From Candidatus Altimarinota bacterium (GTDB lineage Bacteria > Patescibacteriota > Gracilibacteria > UBA4473), in NCBI GenBank assembly GCA_905478675.1, contig CAJQJI010000050.1, forward strand, positions 1 through 6,938: DNA of 6,938 bases. The letters run 5' to 3'. How positions within the stretch are numbered: the stretch's first letter is position 1; each line of letters begins with the position of its first letter. Made by a program: the position numbers and the translations under genes. Below, one piece after another: positions 1-5,401 of the stretch. The notes under the pieces are model-generated. The model made no database searches. It was not told the origin of the DNA and was given only the letters and a program-made list of their open reading frames with translations.

Positions 1-174
1 TTCTTTATAACGCCCGTCGGTCAGCAAATATCTCGCCCCATTTTTTAATTGCACATACACCCCAAAACTCCCCCAAAATCCGGTTAAATAGCCGATATTT
101 TCTGGCTTGGTCACTAAAATACCTTCACACTTTGACGTTTGCAGCCACGAAGCCAGCACTTGATAGGGTTTCAT
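1..174 (-). CDS. Xaa-Pro aminopeptidase (M24 family), N-terminal fragment
   Basis: Read from the ATG at 174 down to the window edge, this gives 58 residues with no stop, so the gene is cut by the edge. The visible part resembles the creatinase-type N-terminal domain of M24 metallopeptidases (PepP/YpdF-like). It has a short helix, then ILVTKPENIGYLTGF at residues 19-33, and later LLTDGRYKE at 50-58. The NxxYLTGF and LLTDGRY elements are characteristic of that domain. Enzymes of this family remove an N-terminal residue preceding proline and act in the cytoplasm. The metal-binding catalytic domain lies outside the window, so activity cannot be judged. The gene diverges from khpB. No Shine-Dalgarno sequence precedes the ATG. 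I infer the family from motif memory only; a catalytically dead M24 homologue is possible. Confidence 0.8.
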   Translation of the reverse strand, partial: MKPYQVLASWLQTSKCEGILVTKPENIGYLTGFWGSFGVYVQLKNGARYLLTDGRYKE

Positions 175-180
175 AAATAA

Positions 181-228
181 AAAGACTAGATAGCTCAATA
201 CTAAAGACTAGAAATCTAGAGTCTAGTC
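181..228. promoter_or_regulatory. CTAG-rich repeat/palindrome cluster, possible operator
   Basis: AAAGACTAGA occurs as a direct repeat at 181-190 and 203-212. The second copy forms an inverted repeat with TCTAGTC: arms 206-212 and 222-228, with a 9-nt spacer. That spacer begins a further heptamer, TCTAGAG (215-221), directly adjacent to TCTAGTC. CTAG therefore appears four times within about 41 bp. The cluster lies just upstream of the minus-strand aminopeptidase gene and about 20 bp before the khpB -35 box. A regulator binding site or a hairpin in the aminopeptidase leader are both possible. The repeats are seen; the function is inferred. Confidence 0.45.
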
Positions 229-246
229 GCTTGTAACCGTCTTCTT

Positions 247-275
247 TTGACACTCTTGCCAAGCTAACTTAAAAT
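247..275 (+). promoter_or_regulatory. Sigma-70-type promoter of khpB
   Basis: A perfect -35 hexamer TTGACA (247-252) is followed after a 17-bp spacer by TAAAAT (270-275), a 5/6 match to the -10 consensus. Transcription would start near 282 and leave a leader of about 29 nt before the khpB ATG at 311. No other plus-strand gene lies upstream in the window, so this is the natural promoter for khpB. Confidence 0.8.
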
Positions 276-310
276 AAAGTTCGAACCTTTTCTTTCGCCC
301 CTAAAACCAC

Positions 311-760
311 ATGGAAACGATTATTCAAAAAGCGCTCAAGCTCCTTTTAGATAAATTTGGTGCCGATTATGACTGTGTCACCATCACCGAAGAACACGGG
401 CAATATCGAGCCAACATTGAATGTTCAACTCCAGCGAGACTGATTGGAAAAAACGGCGAAACACTGAACGCGATTCAAACGCTCCTTAAAAACATGTTGT
501 ACTCACAAAACAATGAAAACTTGTTTGTATGTGTTGATGTAGATCATTACCGCAAAGACCAAGAAGACCGAATGATCGCTAAAGCCAACAAATTTGTGGA
601 GATGATGAAAGAACGGAATTTAGGCGAAATCAAGCTCCCGCCAATGCCACCATATTTTAGACGTGTGGTTCATATGTGGGTGCTTAACAATTTCCCAGAA
701 CTGGCCTCTGATTCTGTGGGTGAAGGCTCAGCCCGCGCCGTTCGAGTGTTCTATAAGTAA
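311..760 (+). CDS. khpB: KhpB/Jag-type KH-R3H RNA-binding protein
   Basis: This 149-residue soluble protein combines a KH domain with an R3H domain, as in KhpB (also called Jag, EloR or SpoIIIJ-associated protein), an RNA-binding protein linked to cell-wall elongation and post-transcriptional control in Gram-positive bacteria. The KH part covers roughly residues 1-80, with the GxxG loop at 46-49 (GKNG) inside LIGKNGETLNAIQTL. The R3H part covers about 85-149, with the RxxxH signature at R117-H121 and the closing SDSVGEGSARAVRVF segment. The Jag N-terminal domain of longer homologues is absent, so only the two nucleic-acid-binding modules remain. The partner gene yidC, often adjacent in other bacteria, is not beside it here. 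The ATG at 311 has no Shine-Dalgarno sequence but sits about 29 nt after a predicted transcription start. Family assignment is firm; its role in this organism is inferred. Confidence 0.9.
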   Translation: METIIQKALKLLLDKFGADYDCVTITEEHGQYRANIECSTPARLIGKNGETLNAIQTLLKNMLYSQNNENLFVCVDVDHYRKDQEDRMIAKANKFVEMMKERNLGEIKLPPMPPYFRRVVHMWVLNNFPELASDSVGEGSARAVRVFYK

Positions 761-787
761 CTTCGCCCCACCGGTTGCCGAAGTTAC
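757..787 (+). other. Stem-loop overlapping the khpB stop codon
   Basis: A perfect 9-bp inverted repeat is present: GTAACTTCG (757-765) and CGAAGTTAC (779-787) around a 13-nt loop. The TAA stop (758-760) lies in the 5' arm. It has no U-tract of its own and is immediately followed by the terminator hairpin, so it may protect the 3' end or help terminate transcription. The function is inferred. Confidence 0.5.
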
Positions 788-790
788 GCT

Positions 791-817
791 CAGCTTGTCT
801 CAAGCTGGTTTTTCTTT
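791..817 (+). terminator. Rho-independent terminator of khpB
   Basis: Stem CAGCTTG (791-797) pairs with CAAGCTG (801-807) across a TCT loop, extended by a T-G pair. It is followed by GGTTTTTCTTT. The position 30 nt after the khpB stop and just before alaS fits a terminator separating the two genes. Confidence 0.75.
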
Positions 818-822
818 ATAAA
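795..822 (+). promoter_or_regulatory. Candidate alaS promoter inside the khpB terminator
   Basis: TTGTCT (795-800, 4/6 to the -35 consensus) and TATAAA (817-822, 5/6 to the -10 consensus) are separated by 16 bp. Transcription would start near 830, only about 13 nt before the alaS ATG. The -35 box falls in the loop and stem of the khpB terminator. Since that terminator should isolate alaS, a promoter in this short gap is expected; the weak -35 keeps confidence moderate. Confidence 0.45.
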
Positions 823-842
823 TAAGTCGTTAAAAAAATATT

Positions 843-2669
843 ATGCAATACACCACCGATAGTCTCCGTACCAAATGGCTCGAATTTTTTAAATCTAAAG
901 GTCACGCCATCATCCCGTCTGCGGGGGTTGTGCCGGAGAATGATCCAACCGCATTATTTATTAATTCTGGGATGCACCCACTGGTACCATTTCTAATGGG
1001 CGAACCACACCCGCTTGGAACACGGCTCACTAATAGCCAAAAAGCGGTTCGAACCGGAGACATTGAAGAAGTCGGTGATGCCACGCATCTCACTTTTTTT
1101 GAAATGCTGGGAAATTGGAGCTTAGGTGATTTTTTTAAAGAAGACCAAATCGCCTGGAGCTTTGAATTTTTAACGAAAGAATTAGAACTGCCGCTTAAGC
1201 GATTAGCGGTAAGTGTATTTGAAGGGGACGCTAACGCCCCACGCGATGAAGAAGCCGCTGAAATTTGGAAAAAGAACGGTATGCCCGAAGCCAAGATTGC
1301 CTACCTTGATGCCGCAGAAAACTGGTGGGCCAAAGGTGAAACTGGTCCGTGTGGTCCAGACAGCGAAATGTTTTACTGGACGGGCGATATAAACGCGCCA
1401 GAACTTGATAAACCGTACCAAGAAACTTGGGAAGATCCACGCTGGGTGGAAATTTGGAACGATGTCTTCATGCAATTCAACAAATTACCCGATGGAAGCT
1501 TGGAAGAACTACCAGCCCAAAATGTAGATACGGGGATGGGCTTAGAGCGAACGGTGGCCGTGCTCAATGGTAAAACTTCCGTGTATGAAACCGACGCATT
1601 TGAAGATATTTTAAAAACGATTGCTGAAGTTTCTGGCTTCAATGGCATTGTAGAAGACCCCGTTGGGCACACGGATCAACATAATTCAGCTCGAATTATT
1701 GCCGATCACCTGCGTAGTTCAACCGTTATTTTAGGAGACGGCGTAGCGCCTTCAAATGTGGATCAAGGCTACATTTTACGTCGTTTAATTCGTCGAGCGG
1801 TGCGTCATGGTCGAAAATTAGGGATCGAAAAAAACTTTTGCACCACTATTGCAAAAACCGCTATTAATAAGCTAGGAAAGCACTATCCAGAACTAAACAA
1901 CAACCAAACTTTTATTTTAGAAGAACTAGAACGAGAAGAGTCTCAATTTAGAACTACCCTTGAAAAAGGCGAAAAACAATTTCAAAAAGTAGCCGCTCAT
2001 GCCGATAAAATTTTAAGCGGTGAAACGGCGTTTGATTTATACCAAACCTATGGTTTTCCGATTGAGATGACCGAAGAACTCGCCGCCGAAGCGGGCTTAA
2101 AAGTCGATGCTGAAGGTTTTAAAGTGGCGGAAAAAGCCCATCAAGCTTTATATAAAGCCGGCGCGGAACAAAAGTTTAAAGGCGGTTTAAGCCGAGAAAA
2201 TATTGAAGAAGAAACCAGCCTTCATACGGCCACGCACTTATTACTAGCCGGCCTGCGAGAAGTTTTAGGAGACCATGTTCACCAAGCAGGCTCTAATATT
2301 ACGGCGGAACGTTTACGGTTTGATTTCACGCACGGTGAAAAAATGACGCCGGAAGAAAAAGAAGCCGTTGAAGCTTATGTTAATGCGGCCATTGCGGCCA
2401 ATGCCGAACAAGTTTATGAAGAAGTGGCGAAAGTTGACGCCGAACAAGATGAAACCATTGAAGCGAGTTTTTGGGAACGCTACCCCGATATTGTGAAAGT
2501 TTTCACTTTTAAAGACGCGAGTGGCAAAGTTTGGACACGCGAACTGTGTGGCGGTCCACACGTAAAAAACACCAGCGAACTCGGCGGCACTTTTAAAATT
2601 AAAAAAGAAGAGTCTTCAGGTCGTGGCGTACGACGCATTAAAGCGGTGCTTATTCGTGAAGGAAACTAA
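843..2669 (+). CDS. alaS: Alanine--tRNA ligase, compact form
   Basis: AlaRS charges tRNA-Ala with alanine in the cytoplasm and clears mischarged Ser or Gly. The class II catalytic core fills about residues 1-330, with FINSGMHPLVPF (39-50), RTGDIEEVG (70-78), GPCGPDSEMF (168-177), GMGLERT (231-237), and GYILRRLIRRAVRHGRK (309-325). The editing zinc site is present as HTATH (H461, H465) and CGGPH (C569, H573). At 608 residues it is far shorter than the usual 850-900. Two regions seem absent: the beta-barrel half of the editing region that normally carries AESGGQVGD between core and HxxxH (here only about 15 residues follow FKGG before HTATH), and the whole C-Ala domain after the zinc site. The frame ends naturally with GVRRIKAVLI at 595-604, where the editing domain normally closes, so this is not a random truncation. 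I recall similar short forms from Patescibacteria. The ATG at 843 has no Shine-Dalgarno sequence; MQYTTDSLRTKWLEFF is a normal AlaRS beginning. Confidence 0.97.
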   Translation: MQYTTDSLRTKWLEFFKSKGHAIIPSAGVVPENDPTALFINSGMHPLVPFLMGEPHPLGTRLTNSQKAVRTGDIEEVGDATHLTFFEMLGNWSLGDFFKEDQIAWSFEFLTKELELPLKRLAVSVFEGDANAPRDEEAAEIWKKNGMPEAKIAYLDAAENWWAKGETGPCGPDSEMFYWTGDINAPELDKPYQETWEDPRWVEIWNDVFMQFNKLPDGSLEELPAQNVDTGMGLERTVAVLNGKTSVYETDAFEDILKTIAEVSGFNGIVEDPVGHTDQHNSARIIADHLRSSTVILGDGVAPSNVDQGYILRRLIRRAVRHGRKLGIEKNFCTTIAKTAINKLGKHYPELNNNQTFILEELEREESQFRTTLEKGEKQFQKVAAHADKILSGETAFDLYQTYGFPIEMTEELAAEAGLKVDAEGFKVAEKAHQALYKAGAEQKFKGGLSRENIEEETSLHTATHLLLAGLREVLGDHVHQAGSNITAERLRFDFTHGEKMTPEEKEAVEAYVNAAIAANAEQVYEEVAKVDAEQDETIEASFWERYPDIVKVFTFKDASGKVWTRELCGGPHVKNTSELGGTFKIKKEESSGRGVRRIKAVLIREGN

Positions 2670-2680
2670 GTTTCCCTCAC
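2656..2680 (+). other. Stem-loop with the alaS stop codon as its loop
   Basis: GTGAAGGAAAC (2656-2666) pairs with GTTTCCCTCAC (2670-2680) with one A-C mismatch. The TAA stop (2667-2669) forms the three-nucleotide loop. It precedes the main terminator by 27 nt. It is clearly visible; whether it matters for termination or mRNA stability is inference. Confidence 0.5.
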
Positions 2681-2706
2681 GGGCCCCCTTCTAAATTTCG
2701 AATTAC

Positions 2707-2743
2707 AAAAGCTTAGGGAACCCGCAAGACCCTAAGCTTTTTT
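2707..2743. terminator. Strong rho-independent terminator after alaS
   Basis: GCTTAGGG (2711-2718) pairs perfectly with CCCTAAGC (2730-2737) around an 11-nt loop. Four A-T pairs extend the stem from the A-run at 2707-2710 into the T-run at 2738-2743. The T-run makes it a terminator for alaS, and the upstream A-run could let it also stop minus-strand transcription arriving from gene B. Confidence 0.9.
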
Positions 2744-2793
2744 CATGATTTTTAATATTCCTATGTCATCCTCAGCTTGACTGTGACTGAGAA

Positions 2794-2827
2794 AGAGGGG
2801 ACAGATTTAGTTGAATCGGCCCCCTCT
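2794..2827 (-). terminator. Candidate terminator for the minus-strand genes
   Basis: AGAGGGG (2794-2800) pairs with CCCCTCT (2821-2827). A second inner stem, GATT (2804-2807) with AATC (2814-2817), is separated from it by a small internal loop. It lies 24 nt past the gene B stop. Read on the minus strand it is followed by TTCTC, a weak U-tract, so termination is plausible rather than certain. Confidence 0.45.
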
Positions 2828-2850
2828 ATTCTTGTACTTTTTCTGTTCTG

Positions 2851-3396
2851 CTAGTCTTTGAAAGTCTCTATAAAAAAGGCCTTTGCCGCGTCTGCGCCTC
2901 TTATGCTGGCTAATCGAGGCTCTGCCTCTATTGAAGCCTCATAAATTTTTTCAGCCCTCAGCATGGCGCCACTTGGCTTTAAAGATTTAATCTTGCTCTT
3001 AATTTCGTCCTGCCGTGCCTTCAGAGCTTCTAAGTAAGTATTTGCACCATCTTGAGCGGCCTCTTTTACGATAAAAGCAACGTCAATAGCGGCTCGTCTA
3101 TACAGCGGTGATAAATCTTCACAGGCGGCTTCAACCTGAGTTGAAACCTCTTCTACCATTTCCAAAACGACTATCTCTAGCTCCCTTAAAATACTTATTA
3201 CCTGCTCAGGACGAGGGTAAATTTTTTCTGTATTAGCCTTATTTAAACGCGAAATTGCTTCAATCACTTTGTCACGAGTAATTTGTGACTCTCCATCTAA
3301 ATCGCTCCAAATCTCGGTAGCATAGTCCTCGGCGATAACTTCTCGCCTTTCAACTGTGTATTCCACCATTGCCGCTTGCGCATCTGCTCCAGCCAT
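2851..3396 (-). CDS. Hypothetical protein B, helical, acidic
   Basis: I do not recognise this 181-residue protein. It has no signal peptide, no transmembrane segment, and no cysteine or histidine cluster suggesting a metal site. Most of it looks helical, with long charged amphipathic stretches: about 13-30, 41-55, 64-95 (PEQVISILRELEIVVLEMVEE), 98-135 and 144-158. The charged 123-140 stretch with KARQDEIKSKIKSLK could be coiled. The ATG at 3396 was chosen as the most upstream one; Met10 (MVEYTVE) is an alternative start. No Shine-Dalgarno sequence is visible. It lies 52 nt downstream of gene A in the same direction with no terminator between them, so co-transcription with A is likely. It shares no evident sequence similarity with A. 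That it is a real gene rests on its open frame, its bacterial-looking composition and the absence of any competing gene here. Confidence 0.7.
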   Translation of the reverse strand: MAGADAQAAMVEYTVERREVIAEDYATEIWSDLDGESQITRDKVIEAISRLNKANTEKIYPRPEQVISILRELEIVVLEMVEEVSTQVEAACEDLSPLYRRAAIDVAFIVKEAAQDGANTYLEALKARQDEIKSKIKSLKPSGAMLRAEKIYEASIEAEPRLASIRGADAAKAFFIETFKD

Positions 3397-3448
3397 AGTT
3401 CAAAAATTATTTACACAAAAATAAACTAAAAAACATAAAAGTAAATAT

Positions 3449-4519
3449 TTAATTCCTGCACTCAGAACCCTCTAGCGCTTCTGGACTGGCATACCCTAAG
3501 TCATATTCTAAAAAAGTCTGTAAGGCTTCTTTGGTATTATAGGTCACCATATCAAATTCATACACCTGTTGCTGACGCGCTTCTCCGAAACGCTGCATTA
3601 AAGCTTTTGTTGCTTTACTTAATAAGCCCTCCTTACCACAAAAAAAGGAAGCTTGGCCGTCAGCACTTTCTAAGCGAATAAAACGTGCCCCGATCTCAAA
3701 TTTAAGCTCTGGGTATAAGGGCTTTAACGCTTTTAGCTGTTGAGAAAAAAAGAGCGCCTCCATTTCATATAGAGGTTTTTTTTTGGCAAAAGCGTCTACC
3801 AACAAATTAGTTAGTTCTACTCTTTTTGAATAAGTCCTCCAATCGCTCGAATTAAAGGTAATCACCATATCGCTTTCTCCGTCTGGCTCTTTAAAAACAA
3901 CTTCAATAACCTCTTCGTCCTCGGCCGAGGCGGTCACTATAAAACTACTCATAAAATCTTTTTCCACTACGTCCTGTAAGAGCTCTACAAACGAGTTAAA
4001 ATCTTCCGCTACCTCTATGTCATCATCCCCAAACCAATATTCTATCTTTTCTTGTACTTGTTCATACGTTAGTGGCATGACTTCTACCGGAATCGATTCC
4101 AAAAAAAGACCGTCTACCTCCTGATTAATAATCACTTCGTTTTCATTTCTTTCAACTACAAGAGCAAATTCTAAGCCAATACTCGCAATCGCCCGACGCA
4201 CATAAGCTTCTAGCTGCTCTACCTCTTTTGCCTCGGCCAATACAAAGAAACTATCGAGAAACTTTCGTAGCTTCTTTGAGTCTTTAAAATTATTCCAATT
4301 AAAAAAATTATCGCCTTCTGCCCCTTCTTCTGAAAAATAAAGCACACGATCACCAAGCGACACTGATAACGTTTGCTCTACCGCTCCCGCAGGAGAAATC
4401 CAACTAATCACAGCACTCTGAGGAAGAAAGGCTTCTAAAGCCAAAATAAACGTATCAATTTCCGCTGAGGCGGTTAATAAGTTTGAACAGTCTAATGATG
4501 ATTTCCTTTTTTCTGACAT
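3449..4519 (-). CDS. Hypothetical protein A, full-length copy
   Basis: This is an unrecognised acidic cytoplasmic protein of 356 residues, with no signal peptide or transmembrane segment. The frame is open up to 4651, but the start is placed at the ATG at 4519 (MSEKRKSSL) because the second copy begins at the matching ATG (MPEKSKSSL). The extra upstream codons overlap the promoter and the rluD remnant. Residues 1-163 are paralogous to the protein at 4808-5287. Conserved blocks include AVISWISP (36-43), LSVSLGDRVLY (51-61), FLDSFF (87-92), EAKEVEQLE (96-104), INQEVDGLFL (131-140) and MPLTYEQV (148-155). The C-terminal half (about 175-356) exists only here. Its order of predicted elements (helix, two strands, helix, EMEALFF..., strands) loosely echoes the N-terminal half, so a two-domain repeat is possible. 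Gene B follows 52 nt downstream. No function can be assigned. Confidence 0.75.
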   Translation of the reverse strand: MSEKRKSSLDCSNLLTASAEIDTFILALEAFLPQSAVISWISPAGAVEQTLSVSLGDRVLYFSEEGAEGDNFFNWNNFKDSKKLRKFLDSFFVLAEAKEVEQLEAYVRRAIASIGLEFALVVERNENEVIINQEVDGLFLESIPVEVMPLTYEQVQEKIEYWFGDDDIEVAEDFNSFVELLQDVVEKDFMSSFIVTASAEDEEVIEVVFKEPDGESDMVITFNSSDWRTYSKRVELTNLLVDAFAKKKPLYEMEALFFSQQLKALKPLYPELKFEIGARFIRLESADGQASFFCGKEGLLSKATKALMQRFGEARQQQVYEFDMVTYNTKEALQTFLEYDLGYASPEALEGSECRN

Positions 4520-4635
4520 GAAAAATAAACTTAATCCTATTTTTAGCACAAAATAACACAAAGTCAACCTCCAGGCATCAGCATTTTTTAAAACGGCCGC
4601 TCTTTTTCTACCAACATCGTTTCGCCAGTATCTGG
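4026..4635. repeat. Left copy of duplication, A 5' part to rluD 3' end
   Basis: This stretch matches 4812-5401. It covers the first 163 codons of A, the A upstream region and about 45 bp of the rluD 3' end. By hand count the coding part of A differs at about 13% of bases, with fewer differences near the junction and more near the start codon. The rluD-derived tail differs at about 4 of 50 bases. There is an 18-bp in-frame length difference, six codons around residues 71-76 of A. Confidence 0.93.
4540..4567 (-). promoter_or_regulatory. Candidate promoter of gene A
   Basis: On the minus strand, TTGACT (4562-4567, 5/6) is followed after 16 bp by TAAAAA (4540-4545, 4/6), preceded by a TG that would give an extended -10. 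Transcription would start near 4533, leaving a leader of about 14 nt. The matching -35 position in the A-prime copy reads TAGTTT, so this promoter is specific to the left copy. Confidence 0.5.
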
Positions 4636-4819
4636 AGTCGAAAAACCGCACAAATTACGGCCGCTGGCACACAAAAAAGAAATATATTGGCCCGCATGCC
4701 ACAAAATTTTTCGTTGTGCAGCATAATCATGCTTCGCATTCGCTAATTTAGGAAACTCGGAGTTGGCCACGGATAAACCGACAATCGAAAGTAAAAAGTG
4801 CCCTAATTTAGGCCCTAAA
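4588..4819 (-). pseudogene. Chimeric murJ-rluD remnant
   Basis: Bases 4637-4819 match an internal part of murJ (6574-6759), and bases 4588-4635 match the 3' end of rluD, including its stop. The two pieces meet at GTC (4637-4639), a 3-bp identity also present at both parental break points (5402-5404 and 6574-6576). By hand count the murJ piece carries about 12 substitutions in 172 bases plus two indels. One is a 2-nt loss in an A-run (six A at 4673-4678 against eight at 6611-6618), which shifts the murJ frame. A 60-codon open frame survives by chance from GTG 4770: murJ-like SEFPKLANAKHDYAAQRKI, then frame-shifted residues, then the rluD tail DTGETMLVEKERPF. It lacks complete domains of either parent, so a functional product is unlikely. 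Both parents are intact to the right. Confidence 0.92.
4637..4819. repeat. Left copy of duplicated murJ internal segment
   Basis: This matches 6574-6759, about 93% identical by hand count. Its right end at 4812-4819 is the tandem-duplication junction, where murJ sequence passes into the 3'-truncated A-prime gene. Confidence 0.92.
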
Positions 4820-5287
4820 CCAATATTCTATCTTTTCTCGTACTTGTTCATACGTTAGTGGCATGTCTTTTGCCGGAATTGATTTCAAAAAAAGACCGTC
4901 TACCTCCTGATTAATAACCACTTCGTTTTTATGGCTTTCAACTACAAGAGCCAATTCTAAGCCAATACTCCTAATCGCCTGGCGCACATAAGTTTCTAGC
5001 TGCTCAACCTCTTTTGCCTCGACTAAACCAAAGAAACTATCGAGAAAATTTTGGACCTTCTTTAAATCTTTAAAATCATCGCCTTCTGCCCATTCTCCTG
5101 AAAGATAAAGCACACGATCACCAAGTGACACTGATAGCAATTTTTCTGTCTTTCCCTTAGGAGAAATCCAACTAATTACAGCCCCCTCAGGGAGAAAGGC
5201 TTCTAAATCCGAAATAAACGTACCCTTTTCCGCTGGGGCGGTTAAGAGGCTTGGAGGGACTAATGATGATTTACTTTTTTCTGGCAT
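4808..5287 (-). CDS. Hypothetical protein A-prime, 3'-truncated paralogue
   Basis: This 159-residue frame is a second copy of the N-terminal half of protein A. Over 157 aligned residues I count 116 identities (about 74%), plus one six-residue gap after AEGD (A residues 71-76). Homology stops at KIEYWF (152-157). Two residues (RA) and a TAA stop follow, encoded by murJ-derived sequence, because the duplication broke inside A. It thus lacks the whole C-terminal half of A. The ATG at 5287 and the adjoining GTTTATTTTTC are shared with A. The frame has no internal stop despite many amino-acid changes, and a good promoter lies upstream, so expression is possible. It may be a free-standing N-terminal domain, or a decaying remnant that has not yet acquired a stop. 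Function unknown. Confidence 0.6.
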   Translation of the reverse strand: MPEKSKSSLVPPSLLTAPAEKGTFISDLEAFLPEGAVISWISPKGKTEKLLSVSLGDRVLYLSGEWAEGDDFKDLKKVQNFLDSFFGLVEAKEVEQLETYVRQAIRSIGLELALVVESHKNEVVINQEVDGLFLKSIPAKDMPLTYEQVREKIEYWFRA

Positions 5288-5401
5288 GAAAAATAAACTT
5301 TAATTCTATTCTTAATGCAATATAACATAAAACTACTTTTTGGCAACCACTTTTTAAAACGGCCGTTCTTTTTCTACTAACACCGTTTCGCCAGTGTCTG
5401 G
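4812..5401. repeat. Right copy of duplication, A-prime to rluD 3' end
   Basis: This is the partner of 4026-4635. It begins at the decayed junction motif GCCCTAAA (4812-4819), which corresponds to TCCCCAAA in A (4026-4033) and murJ (6752-6759). It ends at the point where the left copy is interrupted by the deletion. Confidence 0.93.
5319..5346 (-). promoter_or_regulatory. Candidate promoter of gene A-prime
   Basis: On the minus strand, TTGCCA (5341-5346, 5/6) and TATATT (5319-5324, 5/6) are spaced by 16 bp, with a TG one base before the -10. Transcription would start near 5312, giving a leader of about 25 nt. It lies wholly between the rluD stop and the A-prime ATG. The equivalent left-copy sequence has a different best promoter. 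Confidence 0.55.

Noticed and set aside
181..228. CRISPR array
   Set aside because: Only two 10-bp direct repeats 22 bp apart, too short and too few, with no cas genes.
902..2561. Several minus-strand open frames inside alaS
   Set aside because: They lie opposite a strongly recognised alaS coding region and have compositions typical of shadow frames.
2676..2850. A small gene or RNA between alaS and gene B
   Set aside because: The stretch is taken up by terminator-like hairpins, and I saw no convincing start with an open frame.
4520..4651. Upstream extension of gene A to 400 residues, starting MRFFDSRYW
   Set aside because: The extra 44 codons run through the candidate promoter and the rluD-derived remnant. 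The paralogue starts at the equivalent of the ATG at 4519.
4588..4770. A 60-codon minus-strand open frame as a real small gene
   Set aside because: It is a frame-shifted murJ fragment joined to the rluD tail, explained by duplication and deletion.
2851..5287. A, A-prime and B as a toxin-antitoxin or defence system
   Set aside because: No catalytic, nuclease, DNA-binding or membrane motif is visible, the sizes are not typical, and the neighbours are housekeeping genes.
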